Assembly (NCBI GenBank): GCA_020744425.1
Contig: JAGMUV010000019.1
Location: 496,001-560,000, forward strand
Reading direction: 5' to 3'
DNA length: 64,000 bases
Source of the DNA: Dactylonectria macrodidyma
Taxonomy: Eukaryota; Ascomycota; Sordariomycetes; Hypocreales; Nectriaceae
Part shown: in pieces, positions 34,730 to 44,783 of the stretch
How positions within the stretch are numbered: the first letter of the stretch is position 1
How the letters are laid out: the number at the start of each line of letters is the position of its first letter
Made by a program: the position numbers and the translations under genes
Notes under the pieces: generated by a model
Database searches by the model: none
What the model saw: only the letters and a program-made list of their open reading frames with translations
What the model was told of the DNA's origin: nothing

Positions 34730-37129
34730 ATGCGGTCCGCTCTTCTTTCTCTCGCCGCCGTGCCGGCTTTGGCACAGGCTTTCAACTACCCCGATGACAA
34801 CCGGGCCATCCAGGAGCCGGGTCTGCTCCGATTCCCTCTGGCTGCGACTGAAGGTGCTCCCATCGTCAAGAACATGACGAAGCGCCAGAGCGACATCACG
34901 CTGGAGAGCCAGTCCACCGGATGGTTCTACACCATCGACATCACCATCGGCACCCCCGGCCAATCCGTCAAGGTCAACTTCGACACGGGATCCAACGAGC
35001 TCTGGGTCAACGCTCAGTGCTCCGCCGCCTCTAACCCGGACCTGTGCAACACCTTTCCCCAGTTCACCGAGAGTAGCTCGCTCGTGGATTTGGGTCAGAC
35101 GGGCCAAATCACGTATGGCGCGGGATCTGTCGATTTTAACTACGTCCAGGATTTCGTTACCATTGGAGGTCAGTTGCCCACGATTCAAGCTGCGTGATGC
35201 CACTAACATTGGCCATTGAAAAGGCGCCAAGCTCAGCCAGCAGATCTTTGGAGTCGCTACCTCCAGCGAGACTCTCAACATCGGTATTCTGGGTGCCGGT
35301 CCTGATCTTTACGGCTGGGAGGCCCCGTACCCTATGCCCATTGACAACCTGTTCACTCAGGGCTTTATCAAGCATCGCGCTTTCAGTCTCGACATGCGGT
35401 CGATTGAGAGCGCTCGAGGTAAGAAGAGCCATGCATTCCTTTTGTGAATGCCAATGTGACTGACATGTCTTTAAGGCTCCGTCATCTACGGCGGTGTTGA
35501 CACCAAGAAGTACGGTGGCCGTCTGGAGAGACGCCCCATCATCCCTCCCTCCTCGTCCCCTGACCAGTTGACTCGGTATGCCATTTCTCAACCTCACAAA
35601 CCCTTTGAGCATGATTCTAACACCGATCTAGATACTGGCTCTACGTCGACGGCATCGCCCTGACCCAGGACGACGGCACCAAGGACACCCTCTTCTCCCA
35701 GCCCAACGGCCTCGCCGTCCTCCTCGACAGCGGTTACACCGTCAGCGCCCTGCCCAGCGCCATCTTTGACATTCTCCTGGAGAAGTTCCCCACGGTCCAG
35801 CCCATCCCCGGAAACTCCCTGTACGAGGTCGACTGCAGCGTCGGCGAGCTGGACGGCACCGTCGACTTCACCTTTGGCGAGTCCGTCATCAAGGTCCCTT
35901 ACAATGACTTTATCTGGAAGCAGCCCGAGTTCGACATCTGTGTTTTGGGTGCCTTCCGTGACGATGAATTCCCCGTTCTTGGAGACTCTTTCCTGCGCGC
36001 TGCTTATGTCGTCTACGACTGGGACAACCGTGAGATTCTCCTTGCCAGCAACGAGGACTGCGGTTCCAACCTCGTCGCCGTTGGCACCGGACCCAACGCT
36101 GTGGCTGATATCATCGGCGAGTGTGGCGGCACCCAAACCACCACCAGCGCTGCTGAGTCGACTACTGCTACCAGCGCTTCCGAGTCGACCACCGAGACCG
36201 AGGCTACGACTACTGCTGAGAGCACCACTGCCGAGACCACTACTGCTTCTGAGACCGAGAGCACGACTGCATCTGAGACTGAGAGCACCACGGCTGTCGA
36301 GACCACCAGCGCCGAAAGCACCATCATCACTTCCACTATCCTGTCCACCTCCGGCCACTACTCCAACGTCTCTACTATCGTCACCTCGACCATCTACGCC
36401 ACCGGCAGCCACTCTGGAGGCGTGTACCCGTCTCTCACCGACTCTACCGGCATCGTCTACCCTACTCTCAGCCACCCAACTTCCCAGGAGACACTCACGT
36501 CGACTGTCACAACGACCAACGTCTACACTATCAGCTCGTGCGCCCCAACCGTCACCAACTGCCCCTACGGCTCCGTCACCACCGAGGTCCTCACCTCGTA
36601 CACCACGTACTGCCCCGGTGCGCATACCACCCAGTACAAGCCCACCACGGCACCTGCTTCCGAGAGCCTCACGTCGACTTTCACGTCGACTCGCACTTAC
36701 ACCGTCACCGACTGCGGCGGCAAGGGAAGCTGCACCAAGGGAGCGCTCACCACCGAGGTGTACACGTCTTCCACGCTCGTCTGCCCCCAGAGCACCGCTA
36801 CCTACACCCTCCACCAGACCATCAAGTGCGCGTACGGCCAGAGCGACTGCGTCGAGGGGTCTATCTCCACCATCGACAAGGTCGTCACCGTCTACCCGCT
36901 CACCGAGAACCCGGTTCCTACACCGGTCCCTGGTAGCCCTGGCTACACTGCTCCTCCGGCCAAGAATGCCACCACTACGTACGCTCCCACCTACCACGCC
37001 ACCCAGAAGGTCCCCAGCTACACCGCGCCTGTCTCTGTGCCTACCGACTACGTCACTGGTGGTGCTGGCTGGAACACCCCCGGAATGGTCGCCGTGGCTC
37101 TGGGTTTCGTCCTTGCTGCTGCCATCTAA
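34730..37129 (+). CDS. GPI-anchored aspartic protease, yapsin-like (4 exons)
   Basis: Exons are 34730-35168, 35224-35418, 35476-35575 and 35632-37129, joining to 743 aa. Pepsin-family (A1) surface protease. Parts in order: signal peptide (1-17); propeptide ending in a Kex2-type KR (51-52); first catalytic motif VNFDTGSNELW (Asp85); the flap region around ITYGAGS; second catalytic motif LLDSGYTVSALP (Asp277, a yapsin-like variant of DTG); a long Ser/Thr/Glu-rich stalk from about residue 360 with three related Cys-containing modules; and a hydrophobic C-terminus preceded by small residues, fitting GPI attachment. Yapsins act at the plasma membrane and wall, processing precursors and other wall proteins. 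A long opposite-strand open frame over exon 4 is a codon-bias shadow. Confidence 0.93.
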
Positions 37130-38230
37130 ACTGAATGTTGCATTCCGTGTAAAGAGAAGTTGAGGAGCCTGGATATCGACGTGTGAAATCGTTTGGACAT
37201 AATTACTGCCTTGGCCCGTCTAATCTTCTGGGAAACTGCCCTGTAGCAACTTTCTTTCTTAGTTGTAATTTATTTGATGATTGCTACGACTGTTCATTGA
37301 TTTGTTAATCTGCGCCAGCTATGTTTCGGCAATGCATTGATCAAGCATGCTCAGTGGTCATTTCGCGCCTAAGCAATGACACGAGATCTAGTTCGATGGA
37401 TGGTATGAGTCCAGCAAACTTTGCATGATGACAGCGAGCTGCTAGATGCAAACACTTGCAATATAGGGCGGAAATAACCCTGTAGAACAACACGGTATAT
37501 ATTTCAACTGGCCATTGGCGGAGCCATCAGCCTGCACATGCGCGCGGGAAGCTGAGTGCTAGATATCTATCTGGTCGTTCAATCAACCCAGCGACTCTTC
37601 ACGGAAGAAATGTGTATATAGTTCTGTGTTGAGTATGGACGGGTTGTGTTCCTGCCCAAACGGATCAGCGTCTTGCCGACTTCAGCGGGCTCAATGGAAT
37701 AGCCTAAAAACGCAAGATTAGTTCTAAGTGATAGATAGTGATAGAGGATCCCCGATCCAGCAACATCCCAAGAGGTAAAGCCCGGAAGCTGTTTAAAACG
37801 TTGACGAATCAAACATGTCGTATTTCGTGCAGCAATATGTGTAAGTCCAGGAAGCAGATGTCATCACAAACAGGCGCAAAAAAAGTATTGGTCTCAATCC
37901 GCTCGCTGAGGCTGGTTCGCCTCCCCAACACATGTTCGGAGACAGCCTTGAAAAAGGCATCCAGGTTGTCGCATTTCTTCTTTTTTATGCGAATAGAAAC
38001 CGAGGTGTCTCATTTTGCATACGCCCTGTATATGCCTTGCATATGCCATGTATCGTGGCAGTGCATGACTGGCCTTGAAACGAGCAAAGGCGTTTCCACT
38101 CACAATAGGGCGAATGCATCACTCGATTAGTTCCAATTGCTGCATCTTCTTGCCTGCTTCTCTCTGCGTCTTACAACTTAGCTTCACTTTTGCTGGCTTC
38201 TGCGTCTACGATCATCGTATAGCCGCTACC
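37130..38230. other. Intergenic region, no supported gene
   Basis: Spacer between the yapsin gene and the broken HET gene. A small local repeat of TATGCCTTGCATATGCCATG type lies at about 38030-38053. No gene supported. Confidence 0.5.
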
Positions 38231-40531
38231 ATGGCCATGTATCTCGTCCTGAACAGAGGTTGTCGTCACCTTGACTGGTGTACAATTCCCGACACGAACA
38301 TCGAATTCTGTAAAAGCTGCGGGTTTGCCTTGGTCTGCGCCGCCAGCGTCCCAGCCGACGACGCGTACAAGGAAGTCCAGGCTCAGCCTAACCCTTTAGA
38401 CACCTTTCCCGAGGCACCACACTCTCTGCCCGGTCATGTCAGATATCAGTATCCGTCTCTCAACTATGAACAAGGGCGACAGATTCGTGTGCTCTGCTCA
38501 AGCCAGGCCAGTCCAACGATGCCCTCCGATGCGAGCTGGAACCTGTGAACTTACAGCAGGGTCCTATCTACGAAGCCGTCAGTTATACCTGGGCCGATGA
38601 GATAGGCGACGACTCAATCTGCAAAACAATTCAGTGCGGCGATGAAGGAAGATTGATTGGTATAACCAAGAACTGTGAGAAGGCCCTTCTTCGCCTCCGC
38701 AAGCTGGACACAGATCGACGGCTATGGGTTGACGCGGTGTGCATTGACCAATCGAATGTTTTGGAGCGAAACCACCAGGTCAATAATATGATTGCAATAT
38801 TTCGCAGCGCCATCCGTGTCTTGGTTTTCTTAGGAGAGGGGCACCCAGTTCTCGGCCGCTTGATTGACTATATCAGTAACGACACTGGTGGACGATTGCC
38901 ACTGGCCTTGGATTTCATCACCTTGTTCCAGAGTCGATGGTTCTATCGTATCTGGGTTTTGCAGGAAGTTGCGGTGGCCAAGGCTGTCTTGGTTATCTAT
39001 GGGTTAAAATAAATGGACTGGAAAGGTCTCATTGAGCACGGAAATGTATTCCTTCGCTTGATGGCTGCCGGTCGCTTCTCTCTAGTACTACCTCCCGTCA
39101 TTTCCCATGGACTGAGGCAAACGAACTTGGGGGCCCGTCGGATTCAAGGAGTATGTCCGTCCCCGAAGCCATCCGCGGCTCTGTCAATTTCAATTGCTGT
39201 TGATCACAAAGGCCAATGGGATTTAGAAATCGGACCTCTTGTCGCTCTTGCAAATTTCTCGAAACTGTTCCTGCAAGGATGCTCGTGACAAGGTGTATGC
39301 GATCACAGGACTCCTCCAAGGACAGACAGTGCTGCCCTTGCGGGCGGACTATTCGACTTCCACCAGCGCTGGTTGGGTTTTCCTACAAGTTGCTGCATGG
39401 CACATTGCCATAACCGGGTCGCTGGAGATGCTCGCTCAAGTGGATGGAAAGTCAGCAATGAACATGCCATCGTGGGTACCGGACTGGACAAAGCCGAACT
39501 CTACCTCTCTACTAGCACAACTAAAGGTAGTCGAGAGCGTTGAGGTACCTCAACTCCACTCTTCAGATGGACGTCGCTTACTTCCTACTGCGGCGTTAAA
39601 CTACCCGCTCAGCTGCGTCCTTCTGGTAACTGGACGGAGGTGTGGAAGCGTATGGACAGACGCCAGAATTTTTGGCGGGACTTTTGCATTGAAAAGAAGC
39701 ATTGAAGATTACATGCTTGGCCAAAGGGAGATTTCTGGCACTGCTACCCTCGGGTTGAGTGACCTAGGAGGTCACTGGCTGCACAGGCCTTCGCAGAATC
39801 ACGGAACATGGCGCTGTTCTAGCTGATTGGAATTCTGGGACCGCATCCTCTCCGTGTATTCTGAGGCCAAGACTGATTTTGACTTCTCGGTAGAATACCA
39901 ATTTTTCCGGCCAGATATTCCGCCAAGCTTCGGAGGATGTTGTCAAAACTGTTTTGATAGGGATATGATGTACCAAAGAATGGAGACGGCCTTTCAAAGA
40001 CTAGAGTTAAACCCGAGTTGCTGCTGCAAGTCTCTGGCATCCCCCATTGGCCACTCTGACATAGATGAGCTTGAAGACTTTGTCGCCAAGGTAGTCTAGT
40101 ATGGAACGAACCGCAGGTTGTTTGCCACTGATCATTCTCTTGGACTTGGGCCGATGAAACTAGAAGAAATGGATGAGGTATGGATGCTGGAAGGTGCGAC
40201 TACTCCATTCATACTTCGACATGAGTATGGCCACTACAAACTTGCTGGGGCGTGTTATGTCGATGCCGCGAGTCGCACAGTTGATCGTTGCGTCATTTGT
40301 CGATGTGGGAATGTCCGAGAGAATATTACCGTTCTCTCGCAGAGAATTTTGCCGTTGGAAACTCACGATGCACATAATCGAGCAAGGTTCTGGGATCGTG
40401 TGGCAGCAATGGAATCCATTCATAGGACTGATGGGGAAGCAAATGTCACCCGTCCACTTCTATTGAATATTATAAAGGATAGAGTCTCGATGACACCTGT
40501 TGAGAGCGGAGCAAGGTCGATTGAGATCTAG
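38231..40531 (+). pseudogene. Broken HET-domain (heterokaryon incompatibility-type) gene
   Basis: Clear HET-family coding sequence that cannot be read through. The left part (from ATG 38231) runs in one frame to about 38500. The frame then shifts by one base between RQIRVLC and NDALRCELEPVN, and continues with the HET core YEAVSYTWADE, LWVDAVCIDQ, RSAIRVLVFLGEG and WFYRIWVLQEVAVAK. A TAA at 39010 interrupts it, and the same frame resumes at once (MDWKGLIEHGN). A plausible 76-nt intron (39151-39226) leads to DARDKVYAITGLLQ and NMPSWVPDW. Further in-frame stops follow at 39824 (TGA) and 40097 (TAG), each continued in frame by homologous-looking sequence up to YGTNRRLFATDHS and LEGATTPFILR. HET proteins trigger non-self recognition and cell death. 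This copy looks inactive, unless the stops hide in unrecognised introns. Confidence 0.85.
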
Positions 40532-40831
40532 TAACGGGACTGGAGATTGCCAGAAGATGAGATTGAGTTCCCCGAATTTCTTCCATTAAATAGTATACGG
40601 TAGTAAAAAATGACCTACCTCAGCATTCCAATATGCTCAAGACTATGCGAATCTGCGTGTATGGTGCACAGAGTCATCTGGAACGGTTCTTGTGCACTTT
40701 CTGGAACCGTATGCCTGTCTTTGGTATTATACTATCAGATGAACTCTGCTCTATCTTTGTTCCAAATCCAGGCTGATATGATTGCAGTTGATAAATTTTC
40801 ATTTAGAAACAATAACTCCGCATGAAAGAAT
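40532..40831. other. Short intergenic region, nothing seen
   Basis: Three hundred bases between the HET pseudogene and the 3' end of the reductase gene, with no feature recognised. Confidence 0.5.
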
Positions 40832-42057
40832 CTAAACAGTAGCATTCCGAAGCCCCTCAACATTCTGCAAGACAACCTCCTCTAGCGACGCCCAACCAGG
40901 CTGTCCCAAATCCTGCAACAGCTTCTCCGCTCGAGGCGCAGGCGTGATCTCATTGGGATCCTCGCCTCCACTAAAGTTCTCAGGGAAAGTCTTCTCCGGC
41001 TCGTTTTTGCGGAAAATCTCAAGCACGTCATCCCAGCTGTATGACCCGGCAAACCCAAAGATCCGCTCGTCTGTGACATCTGGGTGAATTGCACCAGCAA
41101 CGTGTAGTCTTCCCGCGTCCGCAGAGCCTATGTAGTTTTCTGGCTTGTGCTTAGCTTGAGAATAGAGTTTGTAACATAATGGGACTCACGAGGGGGGACA
41201 AGAGGTAGCCCATAGTGCATGTCCCCATTGTAAAGGCCAGCGACGAAACCAGCGGAACTTGGATAGCCCTGCTTCTCTGGATCAAGAGAGGCTCCAAAGA
41301 CCATATTTGGTAGTACTGCAAGATGTTAGCTCTACTCTCAAGTCTTCCGAAAATGAACTTACCCGCATTGACAACGAGATCTGGACGCTTCGCGCGATTT
41401 TCCTTGTGGAACTTCCAGACTGCTTGCTCCGTCTGGGTTTTGCTTGCCGCATAAACAAAAAGAGGGCGAACTGGATCATAAGGCGGCCCAGACCAGGCTA
41501 TCTTGACAGCATTTTCATTCCAGCTGTCTTTCGTAACCACAGCTTTGGACACGTCTCGGGAAGACAGCACTGCAGCGGTAGAAGACGAGGTGAGAACAAA
41601 GCGCTTGACAGTGGGCGTCGCGTAGGCAGCTTTGAGGGCATTGAGGGCACCGGAAATCGATCCAGGGATGACTTTTTCTGGATCTGCTTCAAGCTCCATG
41701 ATCGAAGCTGTATGGGCGACGACATCGACACCTAGATGGAAAAAGAGACTCATTAGTCACTCATAGAAGAGGTTAGATGCGGGGGCAAGTAACTAGTTTA
41801 CCCTTGACAGCCTCGTCGTAGGCACCGTATGCGATCATATCAGGGATAGCCACAAGCTCAAAGACTCCTTTGCCATATTTCTTCTCGAATACCTCGACGG
41901 CCCACGCAGCTTTGTTAACATCGCGAGTTGTCCCCCGCACCTTGTAACCGTATGCGAGAAACTGGTCCACAACATTGGAGCCAACCCAACCACTAGCGCC
42001 TGTAACAAGCACAGTGGAGCCTTTTGGGATTGCGGGAGTGAAACTGAGGGAAGCCAT
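40832..42057 (-). CDS. Extended SDR: NAD(P)-dependent aldehyde/ketone reductase, DFR/Gre2-like (4 exons)
   Basis: Minus-strand exons are 41802-42057, 41363-41731, 41190-41315 and 40832-41127, joining to 348 aa with introns of 70, 47 and 62 nt. Extended short-chain dehydrogenase related to dihydroflavonol-4-reductase, Gre2 methylglyoxal reductase and yeast aldehyde reductase II. Nucleotide-binding VLVTGASGWVGS (GxxGxxG at residues 20-26), the RGTTRD segment that often selects NADPH, VVAHTAS, catalytic Ser in LTSSSTA, and catalytic Tyr179/Lys183 in FVYAASKTQ. The downstream LPNMVFGASLDP loop shapes the substrate site. A TATATAG box lies about 95 bases upstream. Likely cytosolic carbonyl reduction; the natural substrate is unknown. 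Confidence 0.92.
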
Positions 42058-42879
42058 GATAACTGTGGGCAGACTCGGTGTTATAGTTAAATGTTTGCTA
42101 GTGATTGTTGACAACCGCTTCAAACCGCGAAAGGACCAACCGTCAGTCTATATACCTCTCGATGATGACACCAAGTAAGGGGCCTCCTACACGTGATCTG
42201 TCCCTGAAAGACGAATGCTAGGCGGACCGGCGTGATAATCTTGCCGACTCCGCATTATTAAGGGTCTTGGGGAGCCTTTTGTTCCGTTAAATAAGTTTTC
42301 CGCTGTCTCAGAGCCAAAGTCCGCAACCGATTGCGGACTTGACTTCGACCGTCTCATTATTTTCGTACCAAAATCGTTTATCGAGCGAATCAGGCGAATT
42401 GATAAGCTTCACAAAGCGGGTCTGTTATCGGGCCTAGTTGCTGTATCTGATCTTGTGGGAACAAAACACCTTGTCGCTGTTCCGCGGATCCCGAAGCTGG
42501 GACCAGGAAGAGAATCCTCGAAACCAAGACCCAACACATGAATAACCTAACGAAAGCGTGGCACAATGCACACTTCATGATAGTTATAGTTGAAACACTT
42601 GTATTGAATCTGTTTGTTCAAGAGTATCAAGTCCTTATTTTTAGATACCGCATTGCGAGTTAGGAAGATCAACTACCCTCAATTCACAAGGTGTTCCAGT
42701 TAACCCGCATCATGCATTCGCAAATGTGATGAATTGAGGACTTTCATGCCTCTTATATACATAACAATATTTCAAGAGAAAGAAATTGGAAACTAAGGAT
42801 ACAGGACCCTGTTGAAGAAAATGGTAATCGTCGAAAACTAAGTTATTGACCACATGCTTCGTAGGGCTACTACGGGCAC
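42058..42879. other. Intergenic region, no supported gene
   Basis: SDR promoter plus the 3' flank of the tannase gene. No other feature recognised. Confidence 0.5.
42148..42154 (-). promoter_or_regulatory. TATA box of the SDR gene
   Basis: TATATAG on the minus strand, about 95 bases upstream of the SDR start codon at 42057. Confidence 0.55.
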
Positions 42880-44658
42880 TTAATAAACCTCCAGCTTCAT
42901 GGCAGGGAAGTCATAGGTCCAGCTGTCAATAGACTTCTTGTGGTTGACACACTTGAAAGAGGTCTCACTAGTCCAGAGAGGTCGAGTAGGCCACTGGCAA
43001 AGCATCTGGGTCTCACCTTCATAGTCGCCAGAAGAAACAGTAGCATTCAGACGAGTAGGCTTGACACCATTCTCAACCCAGTCGATCATGATCTCCACGT
43101 TGTTCTGGGGGTAGGGGCCGGGCTGGAGAGAGTTGGTACCGCAGTGTCCTGCGCCGGGGACGAGGTAGAACTGGTACCAATCCTGCAAAGCCTTTTGGGC
43201 CTCGGAGTCCGACTTGTTTGGGTACATGACGGAGCGGACAGACTGCCAGTAGTGCACAGAGGAGGCAGCGGGAATGCTAGAGTCGGATTCACCGTGGTAG
43301 TGAAGCAGCTTTCCTCCCGCGTTCTTGAACACAGTCAGGTCTGGTAAAGTTGTCTGAAGGCTGTCGTAGTATCGGACGAATCCAATCTTCATCCAGTCAA
43401 CCAAGGTGTCGTAGGTGACGTTGTTGAGATCAGAAAGGTTGTCGAGATCCAAAAGCTGGATGTACTTGGCAACGTACATGCCGCCAGTGGACGGAATACT
43501 GAGCTCCCACGAGTCCGTCTCGTTGTTGTATGTCGTGGCGGCATCGCCAAGTTCGGACGCAATCTGCCAAGAGAGGTATGCTCGCTGGCCATCGGTGGTG
43601 TGAAGGCCGTCGTAGATAGCCTGGGCAACAGCGACTCCTTCAGCCGTGACGGTTCCGTTCTGTTCGGGCTTGGTGCTGCTAGAACTGCCCTGGGCCTGGC
43701 GCTTGTCGAGACCCCGCTTGTTGAAGCCGAAGCCAAGAGAAGAGCTGGTCTCGGCTGCACAGTAGTAAGACTCGCCGATGATTGACTTGAGCTTAAAGTT
43801 GAGCTTGCAAAGATCGGTTCGAGAGACAACGCCGTCCTTTCTTCCATCGAGCTCATCGCAAGCCTCGATAGTTGCGTTCACGATCTTGGCCAACTCACAA
43901 GGGGGAGGGTAGTAGTCCAGAGTCTGTTCAACGGCAGATGAGTAGACGTGAAGAACCTGTTGCTGAGCGAACCGGAAGGCCGGGGCACCTGCAATGACGC
44001 CGTCGTACTCATCACCCCAGCGTTGAACCTGGCTCATACCCTCTCGTCCACCATCGGAACAACCCTCATAGTAGGTGTACACCTTGCTAGAGCTATCCAT
44101 GTCGTAGAGAGCCTTGGTGACATACTTCCCGACCTGAGTCATCTCGCCCAGTGCCTGATAAGAGAACATGTACGTAGAGTCCCAGTTGATGGATCCGTTT
44201 CCGTACAGGAATTTCTCGTCGTAGCTGTAGTTGAAGGCGTCGTAGCCGCCATCAGTGACACCTGCAGCAGCGCCATAGGCGAGACCGCCAGTGGCATCGC
44301 TGTTAAGCGAGTAACCTCCTCCACCACCAACGTAGAACCGGTTCTCAAAGTCGGAAGGGCTCGGGAACGCGTACTTGAGGACGACGTTGTCGCCTTTGCT
44401 GCCGTGTGTATAGGCGACGGTCACGTTGCAATAGCTGTAAGTCGCAGACGCAGTATCGCGGCGCATCATGCCCCCGCCGAGGGTGGCATTGTACACAGCA
44501 CTCGCAGTAACGGACGAGGGGATCATGTTGATGCCCAGCAGAGTTCCATTGGCAGGCAGGGCAGCCTGCACATTGGATACAGTGCAGAGATCAGCAAGGG
44601 ATGCAGCATTGGCTGATGTTGCGAGAGCAGCCATGACCGCAGCCCTGGATTGACGCAT
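42880..44658 (-). CDS. Secreted tannase (tannase/feruloyl esterase family), intronless
   Basis: 592 aa with a signal peptide (about 1-18). The family hydrolyses ester and depside bonds of gallotannins or feruloylated polysaccharides outside the cell. Catalytic Ser201 lies in GCSDGGREG, Asp459 in HYHGESDSSIP and His505 in PGAGHCG. Cys200 and Cys506, directly next to Ser and His, form the CS-D-HC motif with its diagnostic disulfide. Dibasic KR sites at 314-315 and 319-320, in an insertion of low complexity (GFNKRGLDKRQAQGSSSS), resemble the Kex2 site that splits Aspergillus oryzae tannase into two linked subunits. Several N-glycosylation sequons. Length matches tannase. Tannase versus feruloyl esterase B activity cannot be separated by sequence alone, but the processing site favours tannase. 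Confidence 0.93.
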   Translation of the reverse strand: MRQSRAAVMAALATSANAASLADLCTVSNVQAALPANGTLLGINMIPSSVTASAVYNATLGGGMMRRDTASATYSYCNVTVAYTHGSKGDNVVLKYAFPSPSDFENRFYVGGGGGYSLNSDATGGLAYGAAAGVTDGGYDAFNYSYDEKFLYGNGSINWDSTYMFSYQALGEMTQVGKYVTKALYDMDSSSKVYTYYEGCSDGGREGMSQVQRWGDEYDGVIAGAPAFRFAQQQVLHVYSSAVEQTLDYYPPPCELAKIVNATIEACDELDGRKDGVVSRTDLCKLNFKLKSIIGESYYCAAETSSSLGFGFNKRGLDKRQAQGSSSSTKPEQNGTVTAEGVAVAQAIYDGLHTTDGQRAYLSWQIASELGDAATTYNNETDSWELSIPSTGGMYVAKYIQLLDLDNLSDLNNVTYDTLVDWMKIGFVRYYDSLQTTLPDLTVFKNAGGKLLHYHGESDSSIPAASSVHYWQSVRSVMYPNKSDSEAQKALQDWYQFYLVPGAGHCGTNSLQPGPYPQNNVEIMIDWVENGVKPTRLNATVSSGDYEGETQMLCQWPTRPLWTSETSFKCVNHKKSIDSWTYDFPAMKLEVY

Positions 44659-44773
44659 GGCAGGTTGGGAGATTTGTTAAATGAGTGTTGTGTAAGGAAG
44701 ACTGTTGTAAATGAGTGATGGTTGAATGTCCAAAGACTTAATTTGCGCCTTCACCAAGCAGCAGACTTTGGGA

Positions 44774-44783
44774 TATTATATAT
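44774..44783 (-). promoter_or_regulatory. TATA box of the tannase gene
   Basis: GATATATAAT on the minus strand, about 120 bases upstream of the tannase ATG. Confidence 0.55.

Noticed and set aside
35594..36997. 467-codon open frame on the minus strand over the yapsin gene
   Set aside because: It mirrors the Ser/Thr/Glu codons of the stalk, has Gly/Arg/Ser-only composition, and crosses the true splice sites of the yapsin gene. It is a shadow frame.
35766..37163. 465-codon plus-strand frame overlapping yapsin exon 4 in another frame
   Set aside because: Composed almost wholly of Ser, Pro, Arg and Thr, as expected from reading the repetitive stalk out of frame.
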